DNA of 64,000 nucleotides from Streptomyces sp. man185 (lineage in GTDB: Bacteria; Actinomycetota; Actinomycetes; Streptomycetales; Streptomycetaceae): positions 1 through 64,000 of the forward strand of contig NTHE01000027.1 in the NCBI GenBank assembly GCA_002551355.1, written 5' to 3'. Below are positions 41,899 through 49,759 of this stretch, in pieces. A model generated the notes under the pieces. It ran no database searches and had not been told where the DNA came from. It saw only the letters and a list, made by a program, of their open reading frames with translations. The stretch's first letter is position 1. Every line of letters begins with the position of its first letter. The position numbers and the translations under genes are program-made.

Positions 41899-42857
41899 CA
41901 CCCCAGGACCCCGGACCGGCCGCACCCCTCGCCCGGCCGCCCCGGCTGCGCCCCGGGTCCCGGGTCGCCGTCGTCGCCCCCAGCGGCCCGGTGCCCGCCG
42001 ACCGGCTGGAGGAAGGCCTCGCCGTCCTGCGCGACTGGGACCTCGAACCTGTCGTCGGCCCCCATGTCCGCACCTCGCAGCCCGAGTTGGACTACCTCGC
42101 CGGGGCGGACCAGGACCGCGCGGCGGATCTCCAGGCCGCGTGGAGCGACCCGTCCGTGGAGGCCGTGCTCTGTGCCCGGGGAGGATACGGCGCGCACCGG
42201 ATGGTCGATCTGGTCGACTGGGCGGCGATCCGGGCCGCCGGGCCGAAGGCGTTCGTCGGCTACAGCGACATCACCGTGCTGCACGAGGCGTTCGCCCTGC
42301 GGGCCGGGTTCGCGACCCTGCACGGGCCGATGGTCGCCACCGAGACGTTCCTCAAGGACGATCCGACCCGTGAGCACCTGCGCGCCACGCTCTTCGAGCC
42401 CGAGACCGTGCGCACCCTCGGCCTGGAGTCGGCCGGGACCCTGGTCCCCGGCCGGGCCCGGGGCATCCTGTACGGCGGATGCGTCAGCCTGCTCGCCGCC
42501 GACATCGGCACCCCGGGCGGCCGGGACGGCGCCCGCGGCGGCCTGCTGGTGATCGAGGACACCGGGGAGGAGCCCTACCGGCTCGACGGCATCCTCACCC
42601 GGCTGCTGCGGTCCGGGGCCCTCGACGGGGTCGTCGGGGTGGCCTGCGGCTCCTGGCAGGAGTGCGGGCCGTACGAGAAGATCCGCGCCGTGCTCGCCGA
42701 CCGGCTCGGCCCGCTGGGCATACCCGTGGTCGAGGAACTGGGGTTCGGGCACGGTCCCACCGCGCTGACGATCCCCCTGGGCGTCCCCGGCGTGCTCGAC
42801 GCACCTGCGGACGGTGGGCGTTGCACGCTCACCGTCGAGGTCCCCGCCCTGCTCTGA
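41895..42857 (+). CDS. LD-carboxypeptidase (S66 family)
   Basis: A 320-residue serine peptidase of the S66 family, which cleaves the L-D bond of murein tetrapeptide or, in self-immunity branches, microcin C-type peptides. The nucleophile is in VGYSDITVLH (Ser), the catalytic Glu in IEDTGEEPYRLDGIL and the His in GFGHGP near the end; the N-terminal RPGSRVAVVAPSGP strand and CARGGYGAHRM (R-rich loop) are standard. The length matches. The GTG start overlaps the S9 stop. Standing after an M55 D-aminopeptidase it fits degradation of cell-wall-derived tripeptides and tetrapeptides. It is the last gene of the run; no clear hairpin follows in the 200 bases to the next gene. Confidence 0.94.
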   Translation: MTPQDPGPAAPLARPPRLRPGSRVAVVAPSGPVPADRLEEGLAVLRDWDLEPVVGPHVRTSQPELDYLAGADQDRAADLQAAWSDPSVEAVLCARGGYGAHRMVDLVDWAAIRAAGPKAFVGYSDITVLHEAFALRAGFATLHGPMVATETFLKDDPTREHLRATLFEPETVRTLGLESAGTLVPGRARGILYGGCVSLLAADIGTPGGRDGARGGLLVIEDTGEEPYRLDGILTRLLRSGALDGVVGVACGSWQECGPYEKIRAVLADRLGPLGIPVVEELGFGHGPTALTIPLGVPGVLDAPADGGRCTLTVEVPALL

Positions 42858-42975
42858 GCCTCCTCGGCCCTCCCGCCCTCGTTCGCGCCCGCGCCGTCGT
42901 CCGCGCGGGCGCGAGGATATGTGTGCGTTCGCCCGCGGAACGTGAACATCCGTCAATAACCGCTGACACATACGT

Positions 42976-42998
42976 TGACACGGCTATGACCCGTGTCA
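42976..42998. promoter_or_regulatory. Palindrome overlapping the -35 region of the CocE-type gene
   Basis: TGACACGG (42976-42983) and CCGTGTCA (42991-42998) are perfect 8-base inverted arms with a 7-base spacer. The left arm contains most of TTGACA (42975-42980), a likely -35 box; an 18-base spacer leads to CAGCAT (42999-43004) as a weak -10. Confidence 0.55.
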
Positions 42999-43020
42999 CA
43001 GCATGAGCGCGGCCCAATAC

Positions 43021-43034
43021 TTACCGGTCGGTAA
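43021..43034. promoter_or_regulatory. TetR-type operator-like repeat before the CocE-type gene
   Basis: TTACCGGTCGGTAA: TTACC and GGTAA arms around GGTC, the classic shape of actinobacterial TetR-family operators. It lies 24 bases before the GTG, just downstream of the predicted transcription start, where a bound repressor would block elongation. Confidence 0.5.
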
Positions 43035-43058
43035 GATGTCCTCGGTGTGGAGGTCTTC

Positions 43059-44837
43059 GTGTCAGGTGCTGTTTCCAGAGTGCGCGGCCCGCTCGTCGCG
43101 GTCGCCGGGGCGGCCCTCGTCGCCCCGCTCGTCCTCGCCGGCCCGGCCCATGCCGAGGCCGACCCGTACACCGTCACCCCGCTGACGTTCACCGTCGACG
43201 CGGGCGACCGCACCTGCACGGTGGACGCCGATCTCTACCGGCCCGCCGGGGCCGACGCCGACAACCCGGCCCCCGCCGTCCTCGCCACCAACGGCTTCGG
43301 CGGCAGCAAGTCCGACGGCTCCACCGACACCATCGGCAAGGCCTTCGCCGAACGCGGCTATGTCGGGCTCGTCTACTCGGGCCTCGGCTTCGGCGGGTCC
43401 GGCTGCCTGATCACCCTCGACGACCCCGGCATCGACGGAGGGGCGGCGAGCGAACTGCTGGACTTTCTCGGAGGAGTTCGCGCGGCCGACGACGGGACCA
43501 AGGCCGACTACGTCATCCGGGACGCCGACGGCGACCCGCGCGTCGGGATGATCGGCGGCTCCTACGGCGGAGCGATCCAAATGGCGACCGCCGCCGTCGA
43601 CCCGCGCGTCGACGCCCTCGTCCCTCTGATCACCTGGAACGACCTCGCCTACGCGCTCGCCCCCAACAACACCGGGGCGCGCACCGGCGTCACCTCCGAC
43701 ACCCCCGGCGTCTTCAAGTGGCAGTGGACCAACGGCTTCTACCTGATCGGCGAAGGCCAGCCGCTCCTCAACCCGAGTCTGGACCCCTCCCGGATCAACC
43801 GGCTGGACTGCCTGCACTTCGCCACCCGCGCCTGCGAGACCATCCGGCTGCTCAATTCCGGCCGCTACCCCGCGGACAAGGCCGAGGAGATGCTCACGTA
43901 CGCGCGCAGCGTCTCGCCCGTCTCCTACCTCGACCGGGTCAAGGCCCCCACCCTCATCGTCCAGGGCCAGGCCGACAGCCTGTTCAACCTCAACGAGGCC
44001 ACCGCCACCTACCGGACGCTCAAGGCGCAGGGCACCGAGACCAAGATGATCTGGCAGTCCTGGGGGCACAGCGGCGGCCAGGTCCCCGGCGAACTCGACC
44101 TGAGTCAGGGCAATCTGGAGACCAGCCACGTCGGACAGCGGGTCCTCGCCTGGTTCGACCGCTACCTCCACGAGAACACGGGCGCCGACACCGGACCCGC
44201 CTTCTCCTACTACCGCGACTGGCGGAGCGGCTACGGCACCGCCGACGACGTCCCCGCCCTCTCGCGGTCCCTGTACCTCTCCGGCGACGGCAAGCTCGTC
44301 GACAACCGCTCCAAGGTGGCCCGCGGCAGCCGCCAATACACCAACTGGCTCGTGCCCACCAGCCACTCCGAGAGCTCCATCGCCCCGCTGATCGGACTGC
44401 CCGACCCCAAGCCGTACGACACGAAGGGCACCTACCTCGGCTGGCGCAGCGAGCCCCTCACCGCCCCCCTCGACGTCGTCGGCGCGCCGAAGGCCACCCT
44501 CAAGGTCGTTTCGCCGAAGACGGAACGGGTCCAGAACAGCGGCGACGCCTCCGACAAGCTCGTCCTGTTCGCCAAGGTCTACGACGTCGCGCCCGACGGC
44601 GGCAGGAAGCTGGTGAACCGGCTCGTTTCCCCGATCCGGGTCCCCGACGTCACCCGGCCCTTCACGGTCGAGCTGCCCGGCATCGTCCACCGGTACGAGA
44701 AGGGGCACCGACTGGAGTTCGTGATCGCCGCCAGCGACACGGCGTACTTCGGCAACCGGGGCATCAAGCCCGTCACCGTCGTGAGCGCCCCCGAGGACAC
44801 CGGCGTGCTGGAGCTCCCGGTCGTCCCGGCCGGCTGA
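43059..44837 (+). CDS. Secreted X-Pro dipeptidyl-peptidase/CocE-type hydrolase
   Basis: A 592-residue exported serine hydrolase. The signal peptide ends AGPAHA (residues 27-32). The alpha/beta-hydrolase core has the nucleophile elbow GGSYGG (166-171, Ser168), the acid in VQGQADSLFNL, and the His in SWGHSGGQ. A C-terminal jelly-roll of the X-Pro peptidase type (from about residue 430: GWRSEPLTAPLDVVGAPKAT, VFAKVYDVAPDGGRKLVN-like strands) fits CocE and PepX. It may cleave esters or X-Pro peptides outside the cell. I chose GTG at 43059, since GGAGGTCTTC lies directly before it; an in-frame GTG at 43047 is inside that ribosome site. Two operator-like repeats lie upstream and a strong hairpin follows. 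Confidence 0.9.
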   Translation: MSGAVSRVRGPLVAVAGAALVAPLVLAGPAHAEADPYTVTPLTFTVDAGDRTCTVDADLYRPAGADADNPAPAVLATNGFGGSKSDGSTDTIGKAFAERGYVGLVYSGLGFGGSGCLITLDDPGIDGGAASELLDFLGGVRAADDGTKADYVIRDADGDPRVGMIGGSYGGAIQMATAAVDPRVDALVPLITWNDLAYALAPNNTGARTGVTSDTPGVFKWQWTNGFYLIGEGQPLLNPSLDPSRINRLDCLHFATRACETIRLLNSGRYPADKAEEMLTYARSVSPVSYLDRVKAPTLIVQGQADSLFNLNEATATYRTLKAQGTETKMIWQSWGHSGGQVPGELDLSQGNLETSHVGQRVLAWFDRYLHENTGADTGPAFSYYRDWRSGYGTADDVPALSRSLYLSGDGKLVDNRSKVARGSRQYTNWLVPTSHSESSIAPLIGLPDPKPYDTKGTYLGWRSEPLTAPLDVVGAPKATLKVVSPKTERVQNSGDASDKLVLFAKVYDVAPDGGRKLVNRLVSPIRVPDVTRPFTVELPGIVHRYEKGHRLEFVIAASDTAYFGNRGIKPVTVVSAPEDTGVLELPVVPAG

Positions 44838-44875
44838 CGCCCCGGCGTCCCCGTTCACCCGAACGGCCGTACAGC

Positions 44876-44925
44876 ACCGCCCCCCGGCCCCGGCATCCGC
44901 CCATGCTGGGACCCCGGGGGGCGGT
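44876..44925 (+). terminator. Strong hairpin after the CocE-type gene
   Basis: A perfect 12-base stem (44876-44887 with 44914-44925) around a 26-base loop that can itself pair; 38 bases after the stop. Confidence 0.75.
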
Positions 44926-44977
44926 TGCGCGCACGACGGCGGGCCGGACGGGCGAGAACGAGCAGAAGGGTCGGCCC

Positions 44978-45217
44978 ATGAGCCCCAAGGACGTATCGAG
45001 CGGCAGCGGAAGCGCCAGGGGGTGGCTCACTCCGGGGCGCATCGTGGTCGGTGTGCTCGTCGTACTCGTCATCGTGTTCATCTGCGTGAACACGAACAAG
45101 GTCACCATCCGGGTGCTGATCCCCGAGGTGACGATGCCCCTCTGGTTCGCGCTGCTGGCCGTGTTCCTCATCGGACTCGGCTGCGGCGGCTATCTGTTCC
45201 GCCGAAGGGGCAAGTGA
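44978..45217 (+). CDS. Small LapA-like membrane protein
   Basis: A 79-residue protein with two membrane segments: IVVGVLVVLVIVFICVNT (about 22-39) and MPLWFALLAVFLIGLGCGGY (about 53-72), separated by KVTIRVLIPEVT, and ending RRRGK. This two-helix hairpin with an extracellular VTI strand is the LapA/DUF1049 type, a poorly understood family often near lipopolysaccharide or stress genes in Gram-negatives; the actinobacterial relatives have no known role. GAAGGG precedes the ATG at 44978. It is separated from the CocE-type gene by a hairpin and sits 67 bases before the arginase-type gene. Confidence 0.8.
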   Translation: MSPKDVSSGSGSARGWLTPGRIVVGVLVVLVIVFICVNTNKVTIRVLIPEVTMPLWFALLAVFLIGLGCGGYLFRRRGK

Positions 45218-45284
45218 CGGGCCCGCCCCCGGCTCCCGTGAATCCGCTTGAGTGCCCCGGGCCGGCGCGGCGAGGATGGGCCGC

Positions 45285-46181
45285 ATGCGTACGATCGTGG
45301 TCCTCGACGCCCCTTCCAACCTCGGGCTGCGGCCCCCGGCCCCCGGCGCCGTCCCCGGCTGCTACAAGCTGGCCGGCGCCCTGCGCGACCGGCGGATCGT
45401 GCAGCGCATCGGCGCCCTGGAGGGCGGGGTCGTCGTCCCGCCCCGCTACGACCTGGGCGACTGGCAGGAGGGCGACGGGGTGTTCAACGCCGCCGCCATC
45501 GCCCGCTACACCCGCACCCTCGCCGACCGCATCGAAGGACACGTACGGGCCGGTGAGTTCGCCCTGGTCCTCGGCGGGGACTGCTCCATCCAGCTCGGCG
45601 CCGCCCTCGCCCTGCGCCGCCTCGGCCGGTACGGGCTCGCCGCCGTCGACGGATCCGCCGACTTCCGGCACACCGGCAACAGCGAACGGATCGGTGCGGC
45701 GGGCGGCGAGGAGCTGGCCATCGCCACCGGCCGGGGCCAGGCCGGCCTCAGCGATCTCGAAGGGCTCGGCCCCTACCTCAGGGACGAGGACGTACGCCTC
45801 TTCGGCATGCGCGACGAGGACGAGGACCAGGCCGAATTGGCCGCGCTGAAGATCCCCCACGCGACCGTCGGCCGGATCCGGCAGTGGGGCGCGGCCGAGC
45901 TGGCGCGGTCCACCGTGGAGAGCCTGGAGACACCCGCCCTCGACGGCTACTGGGTCCATCTGGACGCCGACGTCCTCGACCCGAGCGTCATGCCCGCCGT
46001 CGACAGCCCCGACGACGGGGGCCTCCTGCCGGACGAACTCGCACCCCTGCTGCGCACGCTCGTCTCCTCCCCGCGCTGCGTCGGGCTCAACGTCACCATC
46101 TACGACCCCGACCTCGACCCGGACGGCACCGCGGGCACACTGCTCGCCGACCTGGTCGTCGAGGCGCTCGCGGGCGCGTGA
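45285..46181 (+). CDS. Arginase/agmatinase-fold protein with altered metal ligands
   Basis: A 298-residue ureohydrolase-fold protein. True arginases and agmatinases bind two Mn2+ with GGDH, DAHxD and SxDxDxxDP motifs. Here the corresponding segments are GGDCS (97-101; His to Cys), VDGSADF (121-127; His replaced by Ser) and HLDADVLDP (225-233; intact). The GGDCS form recurs in many actinobacterial members, but the additional loss of the DAH histidine suggests one metal site is weakened or different. Activity may therefore be on another guanidino or formamidine substrate, or lost. The ATG at 45285 has GAGG nine bases before it. No arginine or agmatine genes lie nearby. Confidence 0.85.
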   Translation: MRTIVVLDAPSNLGLRPPAPGAVPGCYKLAGALRDRRIVQRIGALEGGVVVPPRYDLGDWQEGDGVFNAAAIARYTRTLADRIEGHVRAGEFALVLGGDCSIQLGAALALRRLGRYGLAAVDGSADFRHTGNSERIGAAGGEELAIATGRGQAGLSDLEGLGPYLRDEDVRLFGMRDEDEDQAELAALKIPHATVGRIRQWGAAELARSTVESLETPALDGYWVHLDADVLDPSVMPAVDSPDDGGLLPDELAPLLRTLVSSPRCVGLNVTIYDPDLDPDGTAGTLLADLVVEALAGA

Positions 46182-46382
46182 CGAGGTGATCCCGGCGGGG
46201 ACCACGGCCGGACGACCGACCGGGAGAGCGGCCCGACGGCCGGCACGGGAGCGGCCCGCGAACCACGGACATCCGGGAAATGCGGCCGACGGCACTCTGG
46301 CCCCGTGCGGCCACCTGCGTGTTCCATGGTCACCGGGGGCGCCCGGACCTGCGGCGGCCCGTCGCGAGGGAACGAGGGTGTC

Positions 46383-48371
46383 TTGGCCACGACCGTACGA
46401 CGTGCCGTACTGAACCTGCCCGCAGCGCCGCTCGGGCCGGAGAACCCGCTCCCGCCGCTGCGGACGCCCGCCCCACCGCCGCCTGTCCTGGACCCCCGCG
46501 AACGGGCGGGCCTGCCCCGCGACATGGCCCGGCAACTGGGCCACCGCCCGCTGCGCACCATCCTGCCCACCCGGCTGCGCGACGGCTACGGGCGCGAGCG
46601 CACCCCCACCGACCTCGACGCCGTCGTCATCGAGAACGACCGGCTGCGCGTCACCGTTCTCCCCGGACTCGGCGGCCGGATCCACTCCCTGCACCACAAG
46701 CCCACCGGCCGCGAACTGCTCCACCGCAACCCGGTCCTCCAGCCCGCCGCATTCGCCCTCAACGGGGCCTGGTTCTCCGGCGGCATCGAGTGGAACATCG
46801 GCGCCACCGGCCACACCACCCTGTCCTGCGCGCCCCTGCACGCCGCGCTCGTGCCCGCCCCGGACGGGGGCACGATGGTCCGGCTCTGGGAGTGGGAGCG
46901 GCTGCGCGACCTGCCTTTCCAGGTCGACCTCTGGCTCCCCGACGACTCCGACTTCCTGCACGTCGGCGTACGGATACGCAACCCGCACGAACAGCCCGCG
47001 CCGGTCTACTGGTGGTCCAACATCGCCGTTCCGGAGACCCCGGACACCCGCGTCCTGGTCCCGGCCGACGAGGCCTGGCACTTCGGGTACGACCACACCC
47101 TCACCCGGGTCGGCGTCCCGGAGGCGGGCGGCCTCGACCACACCTACCCGCTGCGCTCGGAATACCCGGCCGACCACTTCTACGAGCTGCCCGAGGACGC
47201 CCGGCGCTGGATCGCCGCGCTCGACGCGGACGGCCACGGCCTCGCCCAGACGTCCACCGGCCTGCTGCGGGGGCGGAAGCTGTTCCGCTGGGGGCACGGC
47301 AGGGGAGGCCGCCGCTGGCAGGAGTGGCTGAGCGGAACCTCCGACGGCGGGTACGCCGAGATCCAGGCCGGGCTTGCCCGCACCCAGCTGGAGCACGTCC
47401 CCCTCGAACCCGGCGCCGCGTTCAGCTGGCTGGAGTCCTACGGTCCCCTGTCCGCCGACCCGGCCGCCGTGCACGGCGGGGACTGGGCCGCCGCCACCGA
47501 GGAGGCCGCGGCGCGGCTGGAGGAGGCGCTCCCGCGCGCGGCGGTGGCGGAGGCGTACGCGGCGTGGCTGCCGCACGCCGACACCGAACCGGGCGAGGTG
47601 CTCGCCACCGGCTCCGGCTGGGGCGCGCTGGAGGTGCTGCGGGGCGGCCACCGGCTGCCCGGCACGCCGTTCTTCCTCGCCACGCTCGGCGAACAGCAGG
47701 CTCCCTGGGTGGAACTGCTGGAACACGGCACCCTGCCGAAGCCCTCCCCGGAGGAACCGCCCGGCCCGACACCGGTGTCACGACCCTGGCGCGACATGCT
47801 GGAGACCGCCGACGCCGACCCGCACACCGAATACCACCTCGGCATCGCGCAGTGGCACGCCGACGACCGGGCCCAGGCCGTCCGCAGCTGGGAACGCGGA
47901 CTGGAGTGCGGCCCCGCACCGCGCTGGCCGCTGCTGCGCTGCCTCGCCGTCGCCGCCGAGGAGAACGGCAGGCGGGACCACGCTGCCGAGCTGCACGCCG
48001 AGGCCTTCGCCGACCTCACCACTTCGGGTACGACGGACCTCACCGCGTCGGCGGAGGGCGTCGCCCTGCTCGTCGCCCTGGCCCGCGAGACCGTCGAGGC
48101 ACAGCTGTCCGCCGGCCGGCCGGAGGCGGCCCGGGCGCTGCTGGCCGGACTGCCGGAGGCGATCCGTGAGCGCGGACGCTTCCGGCTGCTCCTCGCCCGG
48201 ACGCTGGTCGCCGAGGGCGACACCGGGGCGGCCCGCGCGATCTTCGACGCCGGATTCGAGGTCGCCGACCTGCGCGAAGGGGCCGGAATCCTCGGCGAGC
48301 TGTGGGCGTCCGTCAGCGACGAACCGCTGCCGGACGCCTACGACTTCCGGATGAGCCCGCCCCAGGAGTGA
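46383..48371 (+). CDS. DUF5107 protein with mutarotase-like and TPR-like parts
   Basis: About 662 residues. The N-terminal part (about 60-380) is beta-rich and of the galactose-mutarotase-like DUF5107 type: VVIENDRLRVTVLPGLGGRI, then SLHHKPTGRELLHRNPVLQP and GGIEWNIGATGHT, with YWWSNIAVPET later. The second half is alpha-helical with repeated WHADDRAQAVRSWERGLECG, TPR-like helices, and an alanine-rich end. Proteins of this kind occur with carbohydrate genes but their reaction is not established. The likely start is TTG at 46383, with GAGGGTG before it; upstream GTG/ATG codons have no ribosome site. No sugar gene is adjacent, so its context gives no substrate. Confidence 0.83.
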   Translation: MATTVRRAVLNLPAAPLGPENPLPPLRTPAPPPPVLDPRERAGLPRDMARQLGHRPLRTILPTRLRDGYGRERTPTDLDAVVIENDRLRVTVLPGLGGRIHSLHHKPTGRELLHRNPVLQPAAFALNGAWFSGGIEWNIGATGHTTLSCAPLHAALVPAPDGGTMVRLWEWERLRDLPFQVDLWLPDDSDFLHVGVRIRNPHEQPAPVYWWSNIAVPETPDTRVLVPADEAWHFGYDHTLTRVGVPEAGGLDHTYPLRSEYPADHFYELPEDARRWIAALDADGHGLAQTSTGLLRGRKLFRWGHGRGGRRWQEWLSGTSDGGYAEIQAGLARTQLEHVPLEPGAAFSWLESYGPLSADPAAVHGGDWAAATEEAAARLEEALPRAAVAEAYAAWLPHADTEPGEVLATGSGWGALEVLRGGHRLPGTPFFLATLGEQQAPWVELLEHGTLPKPSPEEPPGPTPVSRPWRDMLETADADPHTEYHLGIAQWHADDRAQAVRSWERGLECGPAPRWPLLRCLAVAAEENGRRDHAAELHAEAFADLTTSGTTDLTASAEGVALLVALARETVEAQLSAGRPEAARALLAGLPEAIRERGRFRLLLARTLVAEGDTGAARAIFDAGFEVADLREGAGILGELWASVSDEPLPDAYDFRMSPPQE

Positions 48372-48392
48372 TCGACGCACCCGGGCGGCCGG

Positions 48393-48746
48393 TCAGACGG
48401 TGACGTTGCGGTCCACGTACTCGAAGACCGAGCCGTCAGGGTGCAGCGCGATGAGGTTGCGGCCGGCCGGGGTCGGCACCGGTCCCGCGATGACCCGCGC
48501 GCCCGCCCGGGTCAGCGCCGCGCTCGCCTCGTCGACGTCCTTGACGGCGATGGTCGCACCCACCTTGCGCAGCACCTCCAGCTCCGACTCCGGTCCGCTC
48601 ATCAACAGAAAACAGCCGATCGCGGCCACCGACACCCCACCGCGCTCGAAGCGCAGGGCCGACGTGCCCGTCAGCCCCTCGTAGAAGGCCACCGAGGCCT
48701 CCAGGTCGTCGACGCAGATACGCAGCGTGGTTCCGAGGATTTCCAT
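48393..48746 (-). CDS. VOC-family (glyoxalase/bleomycin-resistance-like) protein
   Basis: A 117-residue vicinal oxygen chelate protein: MEILGTTLRICVDDLEASVA (1-20) and FYEGLTG start the first module; the second has RAGARVIAGPVPTPAGRNLI and HPDGSVFEYVDR. The order and length are those of single-chain VOC proteins that bind small ligands such as antibiotics, but no specific residue gives a substrate. It is convergent with the DUF5107 gene (21 bases apart) and 69 bases downstream of the methyltransferase on the same strand. Confidence 0.86.
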   Translation of the reverse strand: MEILGTTLRICVDDLEASVAFYEGLTGTSALRFERGGVSVAAIGCFLLMSGPESELEVLRKVGATIAVKDVDEASAALTRAGARVIAGPVPTPAGRNLIALHPDGSVFEYVDRNVTV

Positions 48747-48815
48747 GCGTACGAGGGTAGTTGGCCGCCGCCAGCGATGTGATCGGTTCCGGGCGGGCCG
48801 GAATCTCCCGTCACC

Positions 48816-49625
48816 TCACACCCGGCACAGCACCTCACCGTGGGGGACCATGAACCAGCCGTCGCCCTCCTCACCCCAGGAGCGCCAGGCCCCGGCGATG
48901 GCCGTGAGCTGCTCGGGGCTCGCGTGGCCGCCCCGTACGGCCAGCTCGGCATAGACCGAATCCGTCGTGCGGTCCGCCCACAGGCCGCTCCACCAGGCGC
49001 GGCTCTCCGGGGTGGCGAAACACCAGGCGGCCGCGGTCGGGGTGATGTCGGTGAACCCTGCCTGCCGCGCCCAGGACAGCAGCCTGCGGCCGGCGTCGGG
49101 CTCGCCGCCGTTGCCGCGGGCCACCCGGCCGTACACGTCCTGCCATGCGCCGAGACCGGGGGCCTCCGGATACCAGGTCATCGCCGCGTAGTCGCTGTCC
49201 CGGGCCGCGACCACGCCGCCGGGGCGGCAGACCCGCCGCATCTCGCGCAGCGCCTGGACCGGGTCGCCCACGTGCTGGAGCACCTGGTGGGCGTGGACCA
49301 CGTCGAAGGAGTCGTCGGGGAAATCCAGGGCGTGCACGTCGGCCACCGCGAACTCGACGTTCTCCAGGCCCCGCTCGTCCGCCACCGCGGCGGCCTGGCC
49401 GAGAATGTCGCCGGTGGTGTCCACCGCGGTGACCCGGCCCGGCGCGACCAGCGCGGCCAGGTCGGCGGTGATGGTTCCCGGGCCGCAGCCGACGTCCAGC
49501 ACGGCCAGACCGGGGCGGAGTTCGTCCAGGAGGTAGGCCGCCGAGTTGGCGGCGGTCCGCCAGCGGTGCGAGCGCAGGACCGACTCGTGGTGGCCGTGCG
49601 TGTACACGGCGCTCTCCTTCGGCAT
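48816..49625 (-). CDS. SAM-dependent methyltransferase (UbiE-like)
   Basis: A 269-residue class I methyltransferase. SAM-binding motif I is LAVLDVGCGPGTIT (about 41-54), the acidic residue of motif II is in VTAVDTTGDIL (about 65-75), and FAVADVHALDFPDDSFDVVH (about 91-110) is motif III. The C-terminal part contains ESRAWWSGLWADR and the segment of the substrate lid. The N-terminal HGHHESVLRSHRW is conserved in a Streptomyces group without a known substrate. Context gives no pathway. The ATG at 49623-49625 follows GGAGAGG at a rather long distance. Confidence 0.9.
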   Translation of the reverse strand: MPKESAVYTHGHHESVLRSHRWRTAANSAAYLLDELRPGLAVLDVGCGPGTITADLAALVAPGRVTAVDTTGDILGQAAAVADERGLENVEFAVADVHALDFPDDSFDVVHAHQVLQHVGDPVQALREMRRVCRPGGVVAARDSDYAAMTWYPEAPGLGAWQDVYGRVARGNGGEPDAGRRLLSWARQAGFTDITPTAAAWCFATPESRAWWSGLWADRTTDSVYAELAVRGGHASPEQLTAIAGAWRSWGEEGDGWFMVPHGEVLCRV

Positions 49626-49732
49626 GGCGTTGCGTCCTCTCCCCAGCCTGTCGCCGATGGGCACGGCGACAGGAGTCACCGTACGCCGCGATGTCGAATG
49701 ATGAGATGGGCGTCTTGCGATGCGGACGTGTC

Positions 49733-49757
49733 CGTCGTGGGGCGTGCTGCCCCGACG
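49733..49757 (-). terminator. Hairpin after the PAP2/diacylglycerol kinase gene
   Basis: CGTCG-T-GGGGC (49733-49743) pairs with GCCCCGACG (49749-49757) with one bulged base and a 5-base loop, directly after the stop. Confidence 0.4.
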
Positions 49758-49759
49758 CG

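Noticed and set aside
37664-42857. Peptide antibiotic gene cluster
   Set aside because: Peptidases only; no precursor, synthetase, or tailoring gene.
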